Part shown: positions 56,593 through 64,000 of the stretch, in pieces
How positions within the stretch are numbered: the stretch's first letter is position 1
How the letters are laid out: every line of letters starts with the position of its first letter
Source of the DNA: Symsagittifera roscoffensis
Lineage: Eukaryota > Xenacoelomorpha > Acoela > Convolutidae
Length of the DNA stretch: 64,000 nt
Direction of reading: 5' to 3'
NCBI RefSeq assembly: GCF_963678635.1
Contig: NC_087062.1
Location: 42,548,395-42,612,394, forward strand
Program-made: the position numbers and the translations under genes
The notes under the pieces: generated by a model
Told to the model about the DNA's origin: nothing
What the model saw: the letters and a program-made list of their open reading frames with translations, nothing else
Databases searched by the model: none

Positions 56593-57411
56593 TTAACAAA
56601 AACTTGAATTACGTTTTTCAAAACCGAGCCGCTTCCATAAGTTGCTAAAGTCTCCAAAAACTGCTTGCTTTTTTTCGACAATTTCAAAAAACTTGTCATC
56701 TTCTGATCCCAAGCTCATCACATCACAGGTTTCATATCGGAGTTTGCATAAATGTCAATCCGCTCGTCGGAATCTATATTACTACAATCAATCCTTGCTT
56801 TAGGTTTTACTGAACTCAAATTAGCGCTGAACCGAACTTCTATAGGTCCTTCTGCAACACGTTCCATAGGTTTTACCAAACTAAAATTAGCGCTGAACCG
56901 AACTCTTATATGTCCTTCTGCAACACGTTCCATTATGAGTTTTGGATTTTGATCTTTTTTATCTTGCATAAATTGCAAAACTTCAATCGAAAGATTTTCT
57001 TCCCAAGGTTGATTCCTGCCGATCACGTATGGTTCAAGAACACCAAAAAGCAGACTCATTTTTTTGAAGGCTCATGCCCTTGATTTCGTCTCCATCAGCA
57101 GCATGCAGATCACCGAGAGGAGCATCAGCAGCGGCTTTTGTAATGGCTAAGTCAGCAGAGTCAGCACTCATAACAGGTAGACCATGGGTCGCTAGTAAAT
57201 CAATTGATAAGTTTTTTGACGAATGAAAGCCCAAGTGACAATAGTTGCAAACACCTCCATGTCGACCATGAGAGTGAAGAATATGTTTTCTGTAAAATTG
57301 AGAGCATTTGAGTCTTGAATGAACACTCATTGCATCAATAAATAATAAGCTTTTTTCCAACAAAATGTTTTTCCCGCTCATGGCGACTTCTACAAGGAAA
57401 ATACTAAACAT
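56593..57411 (-). pseudogene. Unrecognised minus-strand gene with frame breaks
   Basis: Starting at an ATG at 57411 (TTTTTACAG ends about 20 nt upstream on the minus strand), the frame runs through SLLFIDAMSVHSRLKCSQFY, HGRHGGVCNYCHLGFHSSKN and GDLHAADGDEIKGMSLQK. At an A7 run (57059-57065) coding quality shifts by one base to SLLFGVLEPYVIGRNQPWE, which includes a duplicated 22-residue unit MERVAEG-I-VRFSAN-VKP. Near 56725 quality moves to a third frame (CDVMSLGSEDDKFFEIVEKK, then GDFSNLWKRLGFEKR), ending at 56593. Breaks could be introns, sequencing errors at the homopolymer, or real decay. No family recognised. CxxC plus His residues suggest metal binding, an inference only. Confidence 0.35.
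56802..56933 (-). repeat. 66-bp tandem duplication inside the 56.6-57.4 kb coding candidate
   Basis: Two in-frame 66-bp units encode MERVAEGHIRVRFSAN and MERVAEGPIEVRFSAN with matching tails. The length is a multiple of three and the frame is kept, which favours past coding. Confidence 0.8.
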
Positions 57412-58907
57412 GACCACAGGTTGTTTGCTGTAAAAATAAAAATTATCGCCGATATAAGTAACACAAGAACAAAAAATTCAAGCAATTAGGATCGCTGCAA
57501 CTTTTCTCATCAAGTCAATTGAATGTTTTTTATATAATCAATGAGAAATTGTTAATTTTTGAGAAGAGAGTCAAACCTTGGATTTTCATGTGAAATCGGA
57601 AAGATAGCTCGAAATTGATGAATTTTTCAAAACAAATCTTAGGAAATTTTATTCCAAATCTGATCATGCAGGATTTTGAACTATGAAAGTCCTTAAGAAA
57701 TTGGAGGAAAAAAGAGTTTTGCTGGGGTGTTTTGACAAATTCGGGAATCGGTTAGGGGATAAATAGAGTATTTGATATAAAATCAAACAATTTTTGATCA
57801 ATTTCATTTTTTCGAGAATAAACAAAGCTTCTTTCCTTGTCAGGTCTAATTCAGTCATAATTTTAAAGCTTTGATACTCAATACTTAGAACAAAAAATAA
57901 ACTCTTTGATTGAGTAAGTTTCTCTAAGGAGCCCTTTCTTTAGTCAGATAACTCTCTTTTGTACTTTATAAACATCCAAAAAATTGACAAAAAGGTAACA
58001 GTCAACATCTATTTCATCAAAAAGAAAATCAGTTGGAATTTTTTTTCTTGTAGTAACTCGAGGAAATTCAAATGTTTTTTGTTAGAAATTTTGCAAATAA
58101 TGATAATATTCAATCCAAGTTTGTTTCCAAAAAATTGCTGATTGGTTGATAACAAATTTATTGAAAATTCCCTGTTAAGTAAAGCTTGATTCTGATTTGC
58201 TGATGATCTCAAAACTGTTGAAATTTCAAGGATAGTATAGCTCGACTTCATTGGTTGAAAGTTCGATGGTTCCTTTCAGAGTGTTTGATGCAAATAAAAT
58301 GAAATCCAATCTGATTTTTTTCACGGTAACACAATTGGTCAAAAAGTTGATTGATTATGATTACTATTCTTAAAAAAATTTTTTTTGGGGCTAATCAACA
58401 AAGTCTCATACCAATACGTCTGGAATATTCGAACTCTCCCATTTGTTCTCAAGTTCTTTCTCTACTAACTAAAATTAAAGAAAAAAAGAGTTGCTTGTCT
58501 TTTATGTTGCAGAGAATACACCCACTCACAAGCATCAAGATATTGTAAGCACAGTGGCGTTTTAAAGAGTCCAAATTTTAATTTTCAAACATAGCGCAGC
58601 GAAGAACTGAATCTTCATATCAAAAAGAAGAATTCTTCTTGTCAAAATAAATTTCTACATGATGATGGAAAGCACACTCCGCAGTCTCCAGACATATTCA
58701 ACAAAATTTCAAGTTCAAAACATACAAAAAAAAACATAGGACAAAATACTATAAACAACAATTTTTACTGAGCCTGGAAAACTTAGTAATTTGTACAAAG
58801 TTCCAGTAATTAGATAAGTTTTGATGAACGTTTTATCTGTGAATACTTCATTCTGTTAGTTAATATCAAAAACGATTAAAAAAATTAAAAAGAAGGAAAG
58901 CTCAATT

Positions 58908-59230
58908 CTGATTGGTTGAAATCAAACTGGTTAAAATCAACATTTAAAAAGCTTGATTTTCATTGATTTTTCTTTGAATGTAAAAAACACTATCGCAGGT
59001 AGGGCTCGGAACTGATTGGTTGACATTAAAACTGTTGAATGTTCTGTGATGAAAAAAGATTGGATTTGATTGGTTCACATTAAAACTGTTGAGTGTTCCA
59101 TAATAAGTGAAGCTTGATTCTGATTGGTTGCTGTAAAAACTTTTGCAAGATCCATGATAAGTACAGCTCAAATCTGACTGCTTGCTGTCAATACTTTTGG
59201 CTAAGCTATTAGTGTTTTCTGTAACATGTG
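58908..59230 (+). repeat. 54-bp minisatellite with CCAAT/ATTGG motifs (unit 1)
   Basis: CTGATTGGTTG-type cores recur at 58908, 59012, 59067, 59120 and 59174 with 52-55 bp spacing. A degenerate member is near 58960. Each core fits the NF-Y consensus. The period of 54 equals 18 codons, so minus-strand translation gives an 18-residue pseudo-repeat. Confidence 0.75.
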
Positions 59231-59498
59231 TACAAAAAAGATTCTGATTTTTTGTGCCAATGTTGTATTGCTAATCTATTTTGTGTTCTTGCTGTTTTCA
59301 ACCAATGAGATTATTTCACCTGAGCTACTCTTCTATTCTCACAGTTAAAATTTATCAGTTTGAAAAAAGATAACATTTACAAAGATGAAATAAATGACAA
59401 GCAAAAATTATTTACAAAAATTATTATTCAAAAAGCTGTCGAGAATTCTGGATGTTCTTTATAGAACACAGAGCTATTCGAGACTGGTTTGGTTGCTG

Positions 59499-59759
59499 TT
59501 ATGTTGGAGGCATCATTGTTTCAGAGAACCCTACACTTTTTTCTATTGCGATGGGGTTTTCAGCTGATCCTGCTTCCTCCCAAGAAGAGATGAAGTCGTT
59601 GACTGGTTGAGCCACATATCTAGAGTCAGGAACCTCAGCGTATTTCATTCCCACATGCTCCGACACTTTCTCCATCATTTGCATTGTTCCATGTTGGTTC
59701 TCTGTGATGGCTACTTGCGTTATATGATGTACGTTCAAGTCCCCTCGCAGCACCCCCAC
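59499..59759 (-). CDS. Candidate C-terminal exon inside the array
   Basis: A minus-strand frame of 86 codons with coding-like composition (HGTMQMMEKVSEHVGMKYAEV, VAQPVNDFISSWEEAGSAEN, GFSETMMPPT, stop). No upstream ATG fits, so it would be a last exon. Unit 2 keeps the first half nearly unchanged (about 61460-61600) and then loses the rest through the internal deletion. No family recognised. It could equally be a fossil of a gene carried along by the array. Confidence 0.3.
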   Translation of the reverse strand: MGVLRGDLNVHHITQVAITENQHGTMQMMEKVSEHVGMKYAEVPDSRYVAQPVNDFISSWEEAGSAENPIAIEKSVGFSETMMPPT

Positions 59760-62700
59760 CTTTTGTCAGACTTGAATTGGGATGTTCATTTGCGCCAAAA
59801 CTACTCCAGAGACTCTTTCCCGCACTTGAAATTGTACTAGGTCAAGCAAAATTTCAACCGAGTAAGTTTGCTGCTTTGCACTGAGAAAATCAGTTTGAGC
59901 AATAAGTTGAGTAAAAGATACAGAGTAAAAACAAGAATAATGACTAATTTAGAGCTGAGAGAGGAGATACCTGACGGTAGTTAAGTTGAAACTGAATATT
60001 TTAGAGCTGACAGAAGAGGTAGTTGACGGTAATCAAGTTGAAAATATAATGATTTTTAGTCAAGACTGAGGGATGCCTTCAACTCAAATGTGTGGGTTTA
60101 ACCAATCAGAATCAATTTTCCTAGTTTAGTCTGTAGTCGTGGCTAATCAGATTTTAGCTTCCATTCATTCAATTTTTATGTAAAAGTCTTGTCCGAACAG
60201 AGATAAAATCCCATTTTTGGAACTTTTTAGAATTAGTTGTTTACAATCACGAAGAAGGTTTTTTTTGATTGTCGTATCCAATAAAAGGACCCTTTTAAGG
60301 GCTTAAATCCTCCAATAAGGTAAAACTATCCAAAAAACATCAAAAATAAATGACGTTTGCAGTAAGATAAGAACAAAAATTTAGGCAATTAGGATCGCTG
60401 CAACTTTTCTCATCAAATCATTTGAATGTTTTTTATATAATCATTGAGAAGTTGTTAATTTTTGATAAGAGATTCAAATGTAGGATTTTCACGTGAATTC
60501 GAGAGGATGGCTCGAACTTGGTGAATTTTTCAAAACCAATCTTAGGAATTTTTATTCCAAATCTGATCATGCAGGATTTTGAACATTGAAAGTCCTTAAG
60601 AAATTGGAGGAAAAGAGAGTTTTGCTGGGGTGTTTTGACAAATTTGGGAATCGGTTAGGGGATAAACAGAGTATTTGATATAAAATCACTCAATTTTTGA
60701 TCATTTTCATTTTTTCGAGAATAAACAAAGCTTCTTTCCTTGTCAGGTCTAATTCAGTCATAATTTTATAGCTTTGATACTCAATACTGAGCTCAAAATA
60801 AACTTTTGATTGAGTAAATTTCTCTAAGGAGCCCTTTCTTTAGTCAGATAATTCTCTTTTGTACTTTATAAACGTCCAAAAAATTGACAAAAAGGTAACA
60901 GTCAACATCTATTTTATCAAAAAAAAAACAGTTGGAATTTTTTTTTTCTTGTAGTAACTCGAGGAAATTCAAATGTTTTTTATTAGAAATTTTGCAAATA
61001 ATGATAATATTCAATCCAAGTTTGTTTCCAAAAAATTGCTGATTGGTTGGTAACAAATTTGTTGAAAATTCCCTGTTAAGTAAAGCTTGATTCTGATTTG
61101 CTGATGATCTCAAAACTGTTGAAACTTCAAGGATAGTATAGCTCGATTCTCATTGGTTGATACGAAATTTTTTTTAAAATTCTATGGTTCCTTTCAGAGT
61201 GGTTGATTTATATTTCAACTATAGCAAATAAAATGAAATTGTTTTTGGGGCTAATCAACAAAGTCTCCTACCGATACTTTTGGGATATTCGAACTCTCCC
61301 ATTTGTTCTCAAGTTCTCTCTTTTCTAACTAAAATGCCGTCACTGAAAGAAAAAAAGAGGTGCTTGTCTTTTATGTTGCAGAGAGTACACCCACTCACAA
61401 GCATCAAGACATTGTAAGCACTGTCTTGTTTTAAAGTGTCCAAAATAGATGGACCTCAGCGTAGTTCATTCCCACATGCTCCGACACTTTCTCCATCATT
61501 TGCATTGTTCCATGTTGGTTCTCTGTGATGGCTACTTGCGTTATATGATGTACGTTCAAGTCCCCTCGCAGCACCCCCACCTTTTGTCAGACTTGAATTG
61601 GGATGTTCATTTGCGCCAAAACTACTCCAGAGACTCTTTCCCGCACTTGAAATTGTACTAGGTCAAGCAAAATTTCAACCGAGTAAGTTTGCTGCTTTGC
61701 ACTGAGAAAATCAGTTTGAGCAATAAGTTGAGTAAAAGGTACAGAGTAAAAACAAGAATAATGACTAATTTAGAGCTGAGAGAGGAGATATCTGACGGTA
61801 GTTAAGTTGAAACTGAATATTTTAGAGCTGACAGAAGAGGTAGTTGACGGTAATCAAATTGAAAATATAATGATTTTTAGTCAAGACTGAGGGATGCCTT
61901 CAACTCAAATGTGTGGGTTTAACCAATCAGAATCGATTTTCCTAGTTTAGTTTGTAGTCGTGGCTAATCAGATTTTAGCTTCCATTCATTCAATTTTTAT
62001 GTAAAAGTCTTGTCCGAACAGAGACAAAATCCCATTTTTGGAACTTTTTAGAATTAGTTGTTTCCAATCACGAAGAAGGTTTTTTTTGATTGTCGTATCC
62101 AATAAAAGGACCCTTTTAAGGGCTTAAATCCTCCAATAAGGTAAAAGTATCCAAAAAAAATCAAAAATCAATGACGTTTGCAGTAAGATAAGAACAAAAA
62201 TTTAAGCAATTAGGATCGCTGCAACTTTTCTCATCAAGTCATTTGAATGTTTTTTATATAATCATTGAGAAGTTGTTAATTTTTGATAAGAGATTCAAAT
62301 GTAGGATTTTCACGTGAATTCGGGAGGATGGCTCGAACTTGGTGAATTTTTCAAAACAAATCTTAGGAATTTTTATTCCAAATCTGATCATGCAGGATTT
62401 TGAACATTGAAAGTCCATAAGAAATTGGAGGAAAAAAGAGTTTTGCTGGGGTGTTTTGACAAATTCGGGAATCGGTTAGGGGATAAATAGAGTATTTGAT
62501 ATAAAATCACACATTTTTTGATCAATTTCATTTTTTCGAGAATAAACAAAGCTTCTTTCCTTGTCAGGTCTAATTCAGTCATAATTTTAAAGCTTTGATA
62601 CTCAATACTTAGCTCAAAATAAACTCTTTGATTGAGTAAGTTTCTCTAAGGAGCCCTTTCTTTAGTCAGATAACTCTCTTTTGTACATTATAAACGTCCA

Positions 62701-63644
62701 AAAAATTGACAAAAAGGTAAAAGTCAACATCTATTTCATCAAAAAGAAAATCAGTTTGAATTTTTTTCTCTTGTAGTAACTCGAGGAAATTCAAATGTTT
62801 TTCTTTAGAAATTTTGCACATAATGATAATATTCAATCCAAGTTTGTTTCCAAAAAATTGCTGATTGGTTGATAACAAATTTGTTGAAAATTCCCTGTTA
62901 AGTAAAGCGTGATTCTGATTTGCTGATGATCTCAAAACTGTTAAAATTTCAAGGATAGAATAGCTCGATTTCATTGGTTGAAAATTCGATGGTTACTTTC
63001 AGAGTGTTTGATTTATATTTCAGCTACAGCAATTAAAATGAAATCCAATCTGATTTTTTTCACGTTAACACAATTGGTCAAAAAGTTGATTGATTTTGAT
63101 TACTTTTCTTAAATTTTTTTTTGGAGCTAATCAACAAAGTCTCATACCAATACGTCTGGAATATTGGAACTCTCCCACTTGTTCTCAAGTTCTTTCTCTA
63201 CTAACTAAAATGAAAGAAACAAAGAGTTGCTTGTCTTTTATGTTGCAGAGAATACACCCACTCACAAGCATCAAGACATTATAAGCACAGTCGCGTTATA
63301 AAGAGTCCAAATTTTAATTTTCAAACATAGCGCAGCGAAGAACTGAATCTTCATATGAAAAAGAAGAATTCTTCTTGTCAAAATAAAATTCTACATGGTG
63401 ATGGAAAGCACACTCCGCAGTCTCCAGACATATTCAACAAAATTTTAAGTTTAAACATAAAAAAAAAACATAGGACAAAAAACTATAAGCAACGATTTTT
63501 ACTGAGCCTGGAAAAACTTAGTAATTTGTTCAAAGTTCCAGTAATTAGATAAGTTTTGATGAAAGTTTTATCTGTGAATACCTCATTCTGTTAGTTAATA
63601 GCAAAAACGATAAAAAAAACTTTAAGAAGAAGAAAAGCTCACAT

Positions 63645-63930
63645 CTGATTGGTTGAAATCAAACAGGTTAAAATCAACATTTAAAAAGCTTGATTTTCAT
63701 TGATTTTTCTTTGAATGTCAAAAAAAAACTCTATTGCAGGTAGGGCTCGGAACTGATTGGTTGACATTAAAACTGTTGAAAGTTCTGTGATGAAAAAAGA
63801 TTGATTCTGATTGGTTAACATTAAAATTGTTGAGTGTTCCATAATAAGTGAAGCTTGATTCTGATTGGTTGCTGTAAAAGCTGTTGCAAGATCCATGATA
63901 AGTACAGCTCAAATCTGACTGCTTGCTGTC
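63645..63930 (+). repeat. 54-bp minisatellite with CCAAT/ATTGG motifs (unit 3)
   Basis: Same structure as 58908-59230, with CTGATTGGTT cores at 63645, 63753, 63807 and 63861. Unit 2 of the array lacks it because of its deletion. Confidence 0.75.
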
Positions 63931-64000
63931 AATACTTTTGGCTAAGCTTTTAGTGTTTTCTCTAACATGTGTACAAAAAAATTTCTGATTATGTGTGCCA

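Larger units (their letters stand above)
57474..64000 (+). repeat. Tandem array of a 1.8-2.9 kb unit (three copies, last cut by window end)
   Basis: GCAATTAGGATCGCTGC begins units at about 57483, 60385 and 62206. Unit 1 is about 2.9 kb. Unit 2 is about 1.8 kb because roughly 1.06 kb (equivalent to about 58575-59632) is deleted. Unit 3 retains that part and runs off the window. Copies are highly similar. A 64-codon minus-strand frame in units 1 and 3 (57664-57858, 62388-62582) is broken by a stop in unit 2, so it is not a conserved gene. Confidence 0.85.

Noticed and set aside
57664-57858. 64-codon minus-strand frame present in array units 1 and 3
   Set aside because: Unit 2 carries a stop and other changes without codon-position bias, so there is no evidence of selection.
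1-64000. CRISPR arrays, bacterial operons or prophage
   Set aside because: The window is eukaryotic: spliced genes, histones and eukaryotic transposons. The tandem repeats have no CRISPR-like repeat-spacer structure.

Overview
The window is metazoan nuclear DNA, AT-rich and repeat-rich, with spliced genes on the + strand. It carries an RNA-binding protein of the Musashi family, the CCR4-NOT subunit CNOT9 (Rcd1/CAF40), a histone H2A.Z, a CENP-A-like centromeric H3, and four members of a small-protein family I do not recognise. The species cannot be named from sequence alone. A CR1-like retrotransposon with a 2A motif and an esterase-type ORF1 remnant, tRNA-derived SINE-like elements and compact genes point to an invertebrate. 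All eight confidently placed + strand genes have a 3' splice-acceptor-like (T)TTCAG or TTTACAG 8 to 73 nt before the start codon. This suggests spliced-leader trans-splicing, or very regular 5'UTR introns.

Layout. 1-364: last exon of a gene entering from the left. 0.66-4.7 kb: CR1-like non-LTR element on the minus strand (ORF1 esterase remnant, ORF2 with 2A, endonuclease and RT). 5.0-5.15 kb: a second RT remnant. 5.85-11.27 kb: a 2.1-2.7 kb noncoding unit in about 2.3 tandem copies, with a near-perfect 500-bp duplication inside it. 11.3-14.8 kb: repeats. 14.85-18.54 kb: Musashi-like gene with three coding exons and a long 3'UTR. 20.1-23.3 kb: mostly noncoding, with a MITE. 23.42-32.59 kb: two-exon zinc-finger gene whose 8.65-kb intron holds a decayed Ty3/Gypsy element, itself interrupted by a SINE. 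33.06-34.37 kb: two tandem paralogs. 39.06 kb: H2A.Z. 39.93 kb: fourth paralog. 40.6-41.55 kb: decayed RT. 42.05-42.48 kb: MITE. 45.01 kb: CENP-A-like. 45.76-48.47 kb: CNOT9 with six exons. 49.8-54.1 kb and 57.5-64 kb: two further arrays of about 2-3 kb units, separated by low-confidence coding candidates.

Functional picture. Two histone variants and four paralogs rich in SUMO-consensus motifs (psi-K-x-E-P) lie within 22 kb, so the stretch 23-46 kb may be a small chromatin-related neighbourhood. That is inference from position only. Musashi and CNOT9 both act in 3'UTR-based mRNA control. The N-terminal module, SUMO-type motifs, DSG-phi-x-acidic motif and optional C2H2 finger of the paralog family form the best candidate here for an undescribed protein family.
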